Shown here piece after piece: positions 56,781-64,000 of a stretch of DNA of 64,000 nucleotides; the stretch's first letter is position 1; every line of letters begins with the position of its first letter. The notes under the pieces are model-generated. The model did no database searches. It was given only the letters and a program-made list of their open reading frames with translations, and was not told the DNA's origin. The stretch comes from CADEEN01 sp963738425 (GTDB taxonomy: Bacteria; Pseudomonadota; Gammaproteobacteria; Burkholderiales; Burkholderiaceae_C): assembly GCA_963738425.1 (NCBI GenBank), contig CAVTWT010000032.1:1-64000 (forward strand), given 5' to 3'. The position numbers were made by a program, and so were the translations under genes.

Positions 56781-57308
56781 TCAGTAGCCCTGGCCGCGAC
56801 CACCGCCGCCACCGTAGCTGCCGCCACCGCTGCCACCACCACCGCCGTAGCCGCCGCCACCGCTGCGGCCACCGCCGCCACCGCCGTAGCCACCACCACC
56901 GCCGCTGCGGCCACCACCGCCGCCACCGCCGTAGGGGCTGCGGCCACCGCCGCCGCCACCACCACCGTAGCCGCCGCCACCTCCACTACCACCGCCGCCA
57001 TAACCGCCGCCGCCACCGCTACGGCCACCACCGCCGCCGCCGAAGCCGCCCGGACGCTCTTCGCGCGGACGGGCCTCGTTGACAACGATCGGCCGGCCTT
57101 CGAGCGGCTGACCGTTCATGCCGTTGATCGCGGCTTGCGCCTCGGCATCGCTGCCCATCTCGACAAAGCCGAAGCCTTTCGAGCGACCGGTTTCACGATC
57201 CATCATGACCTTGGCGGACGTGACGGTTCCAAATTGTCCAAAAGAGGACTGCAGCGATTCGTCGCGGACGCTGTAGGCCAGGTTGCCTACGTACAACTTG
57301 TTGCCCAT
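56781..57308 (-). CDS. Glycine-rich RRM RNA-binding protein
   Basis: A 175-residue protein. Residues 1-82 form one RNA-recognition motif with RNP2 KLYVGNL and RNP1 GRSKGFGFVEM. The remainder is a glycine-serine-arginine-tyrosine low-complexity tail with repeated GGGGGGYGGGG units. Such proteins bind RNA and are often cold-induced in bacteria. The ribosome-binding site AAGGAG stands 10 nt before the ATG. An upstream region of about 220 nt has no other gene, leaving room for a long 5' leader. The tail is unusually long and repetitive, and repeat number may vary. Confidence 0.92.
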   Translation of the reverse strand: MGNKLYVGNLAYSVRDESLQSSFGQFGTVTSAKVMMDRETGRSKGFGFVEMGSDAEAQAAINGMNGQPLEGRPIVVNEARPREERPGGFGGGGGGRSGGGGGYGGGGSGGGGGYGGGGGGGGRSPYGGGGGGGRSGGGGGYGGGGGGRSGGGGYGGGGGSGGGSYGGGGGRGQGY

Positions 57309-57533
57309 TCGGCAAGCTCCTTATCCAAACACAAAGAAACCTAGGTGGAGCTTTGAGCCGGCTCGAAGAACTCAAGCAAAGGCGCCGCCTCCAGACAGGG
57401 AAAGCCGATTATTCAGGAATGGCAAGCCGGCGTGCATATGGGGCAAGAAAAATGTTGTTTTCTGACCAGCCGGAGCGGGCTCCGCCGGCGCCCAGCGCTC
57501 GTTTACGGGTTCACCCGTAGCATGCGCTGGCCC

Positions 57534-58293
57534 ATGACCGTACGCATCGCCAGCCTCGTGCCCAGCATCACCGAACTGCTGTTTGCGCTGGGCCTCGGCC
57601 CGTGGGTCGTCGCCCGCACCGGCTATTGCACGCAACCCATCGACGGCGTGAAAGCGGTGCCCAAGGTCGGTGGCACCAAAGACGTGAACCTCGCCAAGCT
57701 GCGGCGGCTGGCACCGACGCATGCCATCGTCAATGTCGATGAGAACCGAATGGAGACGGCTGAAGCGCTGCGCGCCTTCGTGCCGCAAGTCATCGTGACG
57801 CACCCTTGCGGGCCGGAGGATGTGGACGGGCTGATTGCGCAGATCGCAGAGGCCTTCGCGCCGATGCCCGGCGTGGCCGAGCGGGCCGAGTCGGCTGCGC
57901 GCCGAGCTGCGGGCGGAACTGGCCGCGACGCAGGCCCACGCGGCCGCGCCCGTGCTCTACCTGATCTGGCGCGAACCGTGGATGACCGTCGCCCGCGACA
58001 CCTACATCGCGCGCCTGCTGGCACGCATTGGTTGGCAGACGCAACCGGCGCAGGAAGGCGGCGAGCACGGCGCGGCGCGCTACCCCACTTTGCAGGGCGA
58101 TGAGCCGTGGCTAGCAGGCGTGCGTGAAGTGCTGCTGTCCAGCGAGCCGTATGCGTTCACTGCGGAGCACGTGGCGCAAGCGCAGGCCCTGTGCCCGCAA
58201 GCGCGCGTCCGTCTGGTCGATGGCGAACTGCTGTCGTGGTACGGCCCTCGCACGGCGGCCGGCTTGCGCTATCTGCGCGAACTCAGCCGGTAG
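57534..58293 (+). CDS. Cobalamin-type ABC substrate-binding protein (BtuF-like), frameshifted
   Basis: About 252 residues: MTVRIASLVPSITELLFALG, YCTQPIDGVKAVPKVGGTKD, VNLAKLRRLAPTHAIVNVDE, VPQVIVTHPCGPED, then after a phase change near 57881-57895 VLYLIWREPWMTVARDTYIA, LLARIGWQTQ and ELLSWYGPRTAAG. This is a class III periplasmic-binding fold typical of BtuF and siderophore-binding relatives. No signal peptide is visible, so it may be a cytoplasmic or mis-started member. The transporter genes are not adjacent. MarC follows after 9 nt. Confidence 0.75.
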
Positions 58294-58302
58294 GATCAAG
58301 CG

Positions 58303-58944
58303 ATGGATCTTCTCAAGCCGCTGATCGCGCTGCTGGCCATCGTCAACCCGATCGGCGTCGTGCCCTTTTTCATCGCCTTCACGCAGAACTTCACGCGCGA
58401 ACAACGGCTGCGCACGATCTCGGTGTCGTCGTTTGCCGCCTTCATCGTCATCGCCGTCAGCGCCGTCGCGGGCCTGAAGATCATCGAGTTCTTCGGCATC
58501 AGCATCGCCTCGTTCCAAGTCGGCGGCGGCACGTTGCTGCTCATCAGCTCGCTGCAGATGCTCAACGCGCAACCGGCCGAAGCCAAGCCGATGGACCTCG
58601 ACGAAGGCAACCAGAAAGCCGACGCCGGCGCCAGCATCGCAATCGTGCCGCTGACCATCCCGCTGCTGACCGGCCCGGCGACGATCTCGACGATGGTCAT
58701 TTACGCCGAAAAGACGCGTCACGTCTGGGAGCAGGCGGTGCTGGTCGGCTACGGTGTCGTCATCGGCCTGGCCACCTACATCACCTTCCGCGCCTCCGGC
58801 CGCATCGCCAAGGTGCTCGGCCGCACCGGCATCAACGTCATGACGCGGCTGATGGGCCTGATCCTCGCCGCGATGGCCGTCGAGTTGCTGGCCGATGGGC
58901 TGACGAAGCTGTTCCCGGTGCTGGCGTCGCACATCGCGCGGTAG
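58303..58944 (+). CDS. MarC family (UPF0056) membrane protein
   Basis: A 213-residue integral membrane protein with six predicted helices: PLIALLAIVNPIGVVPFFIA at the start, FAAFIVIAVSAVAGLKIIEF, VGGGTLLLISSLQMLNA, IVPLTIPLLTGPATISTMVI, LVGYGVVIGLATYITF and LMGLILAAMAVELLADGL. The N-P-I-G-x-x-P-F and P-L-T-I-P-L-L-T-G-P motifs define the family. Function is unresolved; the former link to multiple antibiotic resistance was withdrawn for E. coli MarC. Start ATG 58303. Confidence 0.9.
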   Translation: MDLLKPLIALLAIVNPIGVVPFFIAFTQNFTREQRLRTISVSSFAAFIVIAVSAVAGLKIIEFFGISIASFQVGGGTLLLISSLQMLNAQPAEAKPMDLDEGNQKADAGASIAIVPLTIPLLTGPATISTMVIYAEKTRHVWEQAVLVGYGVVIGLATYITFRASGRIAKVLGRTGINVMTRLMGLILAAMAVELLADGLTKLFPVLASHIAR

Positions 58945-59031
58945 CACCTCCACTTCACGCAGACTTCATCGCTGGCGCACAGAGCGCCGCAACAGTGGCG
59001 GGCTTCAACAAGACCCTCTTGGGAGCCCACG

Positions 59032-60468
59032 ATGAGATTTCCGCTGTTGGCCAAGGCGGCTGCGATCGGCCTGATCATGTTTGTGCTCGCTGGCGTGCTG
59101 ATGCGCATCGACTGGCTGGTGGACGAACGCCGCATGCGCCAAGCCGAAGCGCTGCAGAGCGTCACGCAGTCACTGTCGTCGGCGCAGACGCTGGTGGGGC
59201 CGCTGCTGCAGCGCCAGTGCACGGAGGAGTGGGACACCGTCGAGGGTGAAGGCACACAGCGCCGCACCGTCACTGACAAGCGCGCCGTGACGCTGCACAG
59301 CGCGCCGAAGGTCTTGGCCGCAGAAAGCCAAGCCACCGCCGAGGCGCGCTATCGAGGCCTGTTCAAGGTCAACGGCTATGCAGGCACGACCACGCTCGTT
59401 GCGCGCTGGAAGGGGCTGGCCGAGCTTCAGCCGCCGCGTGAGCACAAGGGCTCGCGCCTGAATTGCGAGCCGGCCTCCGTGCTGGTGGCGTTGTCCGATC
59501 CGCGTGGCATCCGTTCGGCGACGATCATGATCGACGGCGTACCGGCCGAGGTCCGCCCCGGCACCGGGCACAGCGTCCATCGGCTGGGCTTGAATGCGCC
59601 GCTCGGTGCCGCGCGTTCGGACCAGGCCGAGCAGGCGCTCGAGGTATCGGTGGCGATCGAGCTTGTCGGCACTGCGCGCCTGTCGCTCGTGCCGGCGGCC
59701 GACGACGTGAACTGGACGATGCGCTCCAACTGGCCGCACCCATCGTTCGGCGGGCGTTTCCTGCCGGCGTCGCGCACCGTCGAGGCCAGTGGCTTCAACG
59801 CGCGCTGGACAGTCTCGTCGCTGGCCAGCCCGGCCGCAGCCGACGTGGCTCGCAGCCAGTCGCTGTGCGCGGTGCACGACCGAGTGAGTATGGGTGATGG
59901 AGACAGTGCGGTCTATGCTGCCCCGCCGCCAACCGACGCCAAGGGCGCACGCTGCCTGGACACGATCGACGTCGCCTTCATCGACCCGGTGAATCCCTAC
60001 TCGCTGACCGACCGCGCCACCAAGTACGCCATGCTCTTCATCGTCCTGACCTTTGCGGCCGTTGCGCTGACGGAAGTCTTGTCAAGCCGCCGCGTGCACC
60101 CAGTGCAGTACGCGCTGGTTGGCTTGGCTTTGGCGCTGTTCTTCCTGCTGTTGCTCAGCTTGTCGGAGCACATCGCCTTCGGCCAGGCCTATGCGGCCGC
60201 CAGCGCCGCCTGCGTTGCGCTGCTGGCGTTCTATGCCCGCCACATGCTCGGCAGTGTGCGCGCGGGTCTGGCATTCGGCGCTGGAGTCGCCCTGCTGTAC
60301 GGCCTGCTGTGGACGCTGTTGCGCATGGAGCAATGGGCAATGGCGATCGGCTCGGCGTTGCTGTTCTCCGTGCTGGCTGGTTCGATGGTGTTGACGCGGC
60401 GCGTTGACTGGTACGCGCTGACCGAGAGCCTGCGTCACCGCGACCAGCGCTTAGCATCCGATGCATGA
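59032..60468 (+). CDS. creD: CreD family inner-membrane protein
   Basis: A 478-residue protein with an N-terminal helix (LLAKAAAIGLIMFVLAGVLM), a large periplasmic region (EARYRGLFKVNGYAGTTTLV, NWTMRSNWPHPSFGGRFLPA, VAFIDPVNPYSLTDRATKYA) and several C-terminal helices (LFIVLTFAAVALTEVLSSRR, LVGLALALFFLLLLSLSEHI, AGVALLYGLLWTLLRMEQWA). FGGRFLP, DPVNPY--TDRA-KY and LSEHI are CreD hallmarks. CreD contributes to envelope integrity and beta-lactam responses under CreBC in other bacteria; no creBC genes are next to it here. The stop overlaps the next ATG. Confidence 0.9.
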   Translation: MRFPLLAKAAAIGLIMFVLAGVLMRIDWLVDERRMRQAEALQSVTQSLSSAQTLVGPLLQRQCTEEWDTVEGEGTQRRTVTDKRAVTLHSAPKVLAAESQATAEARYRGLFKVNGYAGTTTLVARWKGLAELQPPREHKGSRLNCEPASVLVALSDPRGIRSATIMIDGVPAEVRPGTGHSVHRLGLNAPLGAARSDQAEQALEVSVAIELVGTARLSLVPAADDVNWTMRSNWPHPSFGGRFLPASRTVEASGFNARWTVSSLASPAAADVARSQSLCAVHDRVSMGDGDSAVYAAPPPTDAKGARCLDTIDVAFIDPVNPYSLTDRATKYAMLFIVLTFAAVALTEVLSSRRVHPVQYALVGLALALFFLLLLSLSEHIAFGQAYAAASAACVALLAFYARHMLGSVRAGLAFGAGVALLYGLLWTLLRMEQWAMAIGSALLFSVLAGSMVLTRRVDWYALTESLRHRDQRLASDA

Positions 60469-62111
60469 GCGACGCTCCCACCTGGGACTACATCGTTGTC
60501 GGCGCCGGCACCGCCGGCTGCCTGCTCGCCAATCGCCTCTCGGCCGACGCGAACACGCGCGTGCTGCTGCTCGAAGCCGGTGGCCGAGATGACTACGCGT
60601 GGATCCACATTCCGGTCGGTTATCTGTATTGCATCGGCAATCCGCGCACCGACTGGCTGTACAAGACCGAGCCCGACGCTGGGCTCAACGGTCGCGTGTT
60701 GCGTTACCCGCGCGGCAAGGTGCTCGGCGGCTGTTCGAGCATCAACGGCATGATCTACATGCGCGGCCAGTCGCGTGACTACGATGGCTGGGCTTCGATG
60801 CTCGGCGACGAGGCTTGGCGCTGGGACGCCTGCCTGCCATTTTTCAAGCAGCACGAAGACCACTGGCGCGGTGGCGATGCGCTGCATGGCGCACACAACG
60901 AGTGGCGCGTCGAGAAGCAGCGCTTGTCCTGGCCCTTGCTCGATGCCTTTGCGCTCGCCGCCCAGCAGGCCGGCATCCCGGCCAGCGATGACTTCAACCG
61001 CGGCAACAACGAAGGCGTCGGCTACTTCGAGGTCAATCAGAAACGCGGCGTGCGCTGGAACGCGAGCAAGGCGTTCCTGCGGCCGGTGCAGAAGCGCCGA
61101 AACCTCGAAATTCGCACCGGCGCGATGGTGACGCGGCTGGTGGTCGAGCGGCGCGGCGACGGCGCGCTGCAAGCTGTGGGCGTCGAGCTGCGCACGCTCG
61201 ATGGCGCTCACACGCTGCGCGCGGCGCGTGCGGTGGTCATGGCGGCCGGCGCGATCGGCACGCCGCAGCTGCTGCAGCTCTCGGGCATTGGCCGGGCAGC
61301 CCTGCTGCACCAACACGGCGTCGAGGTGCTGCACGATCTGCCGGGCGTTGGCGAGAACCTGCAAGACCACTTGCAGATCCGCGCGGTGTTTGGTGTTTCT
61401 GGCCTGCCGCGAAGCGGCACGCTCAACACGCTGGCCAGCACGTGGCCGGGCAAGGCGCGCATTGCGTTGCAATACGCGCTGACGCAACGCGGGCCGATGA
61501 GCATGGCGCCATCGCAGCTCGGCGCGTTTGCGCGCTCGTCGCCGGAGCGCGAGTGGCCCAACCTCGAATACCACGTTCAGCCGCTGTCGCTCGACGCCTT
61601 CGGTGAGCCGTTGCACCCCTACCCGGCCTTCACGGCCAGTGTCTGCAACCTGAACCCCGAGGCCCGCGGCAGCGTGCGCATTGCCTCGCCGCGCGCCGAT
61701 GACGCCCCGAAGATCGCGCCGAACTACCTCAGCACCGACGGCGACCGCCTCGTCGCCGCGCAATCGCTGCGCCTGACGCGGCACATCGCCGCCCAGCCGG
61801 CGCTGGCCGCGTATGCGCCGCGCGAGTTGAAGCCCGGCGTCGAATTCGAGACCGACGAGGCGCTGTCGCGCCTGGCCGGCGACATCGGCACGACGATCTT
61901 CCACCCGGTGGGCACCTGCCGCATGGGGGACGCTCGCGATGCGCAGGCCGTGCTCGACGCGCGCCTGCGCGTGCGCGGTGTGCACGGCCTCGTCGTCGCC
62001 GACGCTAGCGCCATGCCGACCATCACCAGCGGCAACACCAACGCGCCGACGCTGATGATCGCCGAGCGCGCGGCGCAGTGGCTGCGTGATGCCCGGCTGC
62101 TGTCGCAGTAG
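60465..62111 (+). CDS. GMC-family FAD oxidoreductase (choline dehydrogenase-like)
   Basis: A 548-residue flavoprotein. FAD-binding motif WDYIVVGAGTAGCLLANRLS, GMC signature GKVLGGCSSINGMIYMRGQS, second signature GAIGTPQLLQLSGIG and the C-terminal active-site region GTTIFHPVGTCRMGD (catalytic His) with ASAMPTITSGNTNAPTLMIA. It oxidises an alcohol to an aldehyde; which alcohol is not evident, and no betaine genes are near. Translation is coupled to creD by ATGA overlap. Confidence 0.9.
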   Translation: MSDAPTWDYIVVGAGTAGCLLANRLSADANTRVLLLEAGGRDDYAWIHIPVGYLYCIGNPRTDWLYKTEPDAGLNGRVLRYPRGKVLGGCSSINGMIYMRGQSRDYDGWASMLGDEAWRWDACLPFFKQHEDHWRGGDALHGAHNEWRVEKQRLSWPLLDAFALAAQQAGIPASDDFNRGNNEGVGYFEVNQKRGVRWNASKAFLRPVQKRRNLEIRTGAMVTRLVVERRGDGALQAVGVELRTLDGAHTLRAARAVVMAAGAIGTPQLLQLSGIGRAALLHQHGVEVLHDLPGVGENLQDHLQIRAVFGVSGLPRSGTLNTLASTWPGKARIALQYALTQRGPMSMAPSQLGAFARSSPEREWPNLEYHVQPLSLDAFGEPLHPYPAFTASVCNLNPEARGSVRIASPRADDAPKIAPNYLSTDGDRLVAAQSLRLTRHIAAQPALAAYAPRELKPGVEFETDEALSRLAGDIGTTIFHPVGTCRMGDARDAQAVLDARLRVRGVHGLVVADASAMPTITSGNTNAPTLMIAERAAQWLRDARLLSQ

Positions 62112-62191
62112 CAATGGCACCACAGCGCACGGTGTTGCCTAGTAAGACCTGACGATGCAGGGCCTATCGCCTCGTCCCTAGACTCCACCGC

Positions 62192-64000
62192 ATGTCCGAA
62201 CCTGTCGCGCCGGCCGCGCGCAAGACAGCAGAACAAGCAGACAGCGGCCTCGCCAAGGCGGCTGACGGATCGGTGCGCCACGGTTTCGCGGCGCGGCCGG
62301 GCGTGGCCTTGGCCGCCGTGTTCGTCGTCGTGCTGCTGGTCGGTGTCGCCGCCGCGCTGGCCTGGCGCGCACCGGAGCGCAACCCGGCCTGGGGCGCGGT
62401 GGGCGTGGCGGCGGCGGTTCTGCTGGGTGGCCTGGCGTTGTGGCTGGTGCGGCGGCTGGTGGACGATTCGCGAGCCGGGAATCGCAGGCGCTCGGCGCCT
62501 TTGCCGAACGCCTGCGTGGCGGCGACGTCGCCGGAGCGCTGCGCGCGGTGCGTGCCGAGTCCACCAGCGCGATTTCGGTTTGGGGCCAGTTGAGCGGGGC
62601 CTCGGGTCGCGAGTCGACGGGAACCCTGCCGGCGCCGTCGCAGTTCGACCACCAGGCGCACGAGGTCGAAGTGGCCTTGGGCGCGCGCGAGCAGCGCTGG
62701 CAGGCGCGCATGCGCTTGTCGGCCGACTGGCATTGGGAGACCGACCGCGACCTGCAGCTGACCTGGGTCTCGCAGGACCTTGCGTCGCTGGTCAAGCTCG
62801 GCGTGCAGCCGGCCGATCTGATCGGGCACAGGCTCGACGCGGTGCCGCTGTTTCAGCCTCCGGAAGGTGGCTGGGCGCTGGTGCGCGAACGCACGGCGCA
62901 GCGCAAGGCCTTGCGCGACGTCGTCATCGAAGTGCGCCGCCGCGGCCGCTCGCCGGTATGGGTGGCGCTCAACGGCCGCGCCCACCTCGACGACGAGGGC
63001 CAGTACACCGGCTACGAAGGCGTCGGCCGCGACGTCACCGACGAGCGCATCGCCTATTTGCGCCTGGCCGACAGCGAACGCCGCCACGCCATGATGGCTG
63101 AGCTGGCGGCCGACTGGTACTGGCAGACCGACGACGCGCACCGCATCGACGAAGTCGGGCCGGTGGCGCGACAGATCGTTGGCAAGCGCATCGACCAGGT
63201 CATCGGCCGCACCCGCTGGGAGGCCTTTCCCGATGGTGCGAGCCCCGGTGAGTGGGAGGCCCACCGCGCCGACCTCTACGCTCGGCGGCCCTTCCGCGGC
63301 TTCGAGTTTGCGCTGCGCCAGGCCGGCCAGCCGCTGCGCTGGGTCTCCGTCAGCGGCCTGCCGCGCTTCGACGCCAAGCAGCAGTTCCTCGGCTACCACG
63401 GCGTCGGCCGCGACATCACGCTGAAAAAACGCGCCGAGCGCTTGCTGTTGACGCGCAACGAGCAGCTCGAACGGCTGGTCGCCGTGCGCACCGCCGAACT
63501 CGAACAGAACAACCGCGATCTCGAAGCCTTTGCGCGCCAGCTCGCCCACGAGCTGCGCACGCCGATCAGCCAGGTCGTCGGCCTGACCGACCTGATCAAG
63601 AGCGCGGCCTGGGAGCGCCTGGAGGGCGGTGAACGCGAGTGGCTCCGTCTGGCGGGCCAGTCGGCACGCGAGATGTCGCACACTGTGACCGCGCTGCTCG
63701 AACTGGCGCGTTCGACCTCGACGGCGCTCCTGCTCGAACCGGTGGACTTGAGCGCACTGGCCGAATCGGTGATCGCCGAGCTGCCGTGGGTCGAGCGCGC
63801 CGCGCCCGTGGAGTGGCGCATCGAGCCTGGGCTCGTCGCCCACTGCAGCGCACCGCTGGCGCGCGTCGTGCTGACCAACCTGCTCGGCAACGCCGCCAAG
63901 TTCACGCGCGACGTCGTCGCGCCGCGGATCGAGTTCGGGCGCGAAGCGGCGCAGGAGGGCGCGTTCTACATTCAGGACAACGGCGCCGGCTTCGATGCAG
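62192..64000 (+). CDS. PAS-domain sensor histidine kinase, frameshifted, partial
   Basis: It begins MSEPVAPAARKTAEQADSGL with two membrane helices (VALAAVFVVVLLVGVAAALA; GVAAAVLLGGLALWLVRRL). One base is missing near 62476-62484, after which the protein continues SRESQALGAFAERLRGGDVA. Two PAS/PAC units follow (GYEGVGRDVTDERIAYLRLA; GYHGVGRDITLKKRAERLLL), then the H-box FARQLAHELRTPISQVVGLT and the N-box LTNLLGNAAKFTRD. The window ends inside the G1 box (IQDNGAGFDA). Signal unknown; no response regulator is inside the window. Confidence 0.85.

Noticed and set aside
56795..57050. Short GC repeats resembling a repeat array
   Set aside because: They are the codons of the glycine-rich tail of the RRM protein, not a CRISPR or intergenic satellite.
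60435..62123. Open frame of 562 codons opposite the GMC oxidoreductase
   Set aside because: Antisense shadow of a well-supported enzyme gene.

Overview
The window is two unrelated pieces of high-GC bacterial DNA joined at about position 5153. Positions 1 to about 5153 carry a heavily frameshifted block: an acyl-CoA dehydrogenase, a DUF4845-like membrane protein, lepB, a YidB-family gene and a lepA that has lost its first ~65 codons. Codon phase breaks many times per kilobase, so this piece looks like low-quality sequence from a different, Desulfobacterota/Myxococcota-like bacterium. From 5154 to 64000 the genes are mostly intact, with five isolated single-base frameshifts in chromosomal genes and one more inside the island described below. 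Their content fits a betaproteobacterium of the order Burkholderiales (Rubrivivax/Leptothrix/Methylibium-like). That placement is inferred from gene content and small conserved proteins, not computed. The lepA/natB fusion is most simply an assembly chimera.

The main chromosomal piece contains the replication origin. gyrB, dnaN and dnaA (24151-29425) run leftwards; rpmH, rnpA, yidD, yidC and mnmE (29631-33839) run rightwards. The dnaA-rpmH spacer and the dnaN-dnaA spacer both hold DnaA-box-like nonamers. Left of gyrB are housekeeping and accessory genes: a truncated Na+-type ABC exporter, a peptidase-like hydrolase, a GST, a putatively exported deaminase with an exported ankyrin protein, a thioredoxin-like protein, a pirin, FadH, a metallophosphoesterase fused to membrane helices, a lysine-degradation pair (amaB-like plus a saccharopine dehydrogenase-like enzyme) with a divergent Lrp regulator, and several small hypothetical proteins.

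A 13.4 kb integrative mobilizable element (33821-47209) sits in the 3' end of mnmE, a few kilobases from the origin. Its ends are imperfect copies of the last codons of mnmE (FCIGK-stop). The copy at 47191-47209 is the displaced chromosomal terminus. The element carries a P4-type tyrosine integrase, an AlpA-like regulator, a MobV/Pre-type relaxase, a ParB-domain protein, a YegP-like protein, an unknown gene, an XRE regulator, a complete type I restriction-modification set (hsdM, frameshifted hsdS, hsdR) and, just inside the right end, a Panacea (DUF4065) gene followed 4 nt later by an unrecognised small gene. The last pair looks like a toxin-antitoxin module with a possibly undescribed toxin, and it is the best candidate here for a new system.

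Right of the element the chromosome resumes with a Crp-like cyclic-nucleotide-binding protein, apt, an exported histidine phosphatase, a KefB-like antiporter, the LPS genes kdsD-kdsC-lptC (with a perfect-length 86-bp tandem duplication between kdsC and lptC), an SDR, a DUF5916 outer-membrane-type protein, a glycine-rich RRM protein, a BtuF-like binding protein, MarC, CreD, a GMC oxidoreductase and the start of a PAS histidine kinase that runs off the end. No tRNA, rRNA, CRISPR array or insertion sequence was seen.
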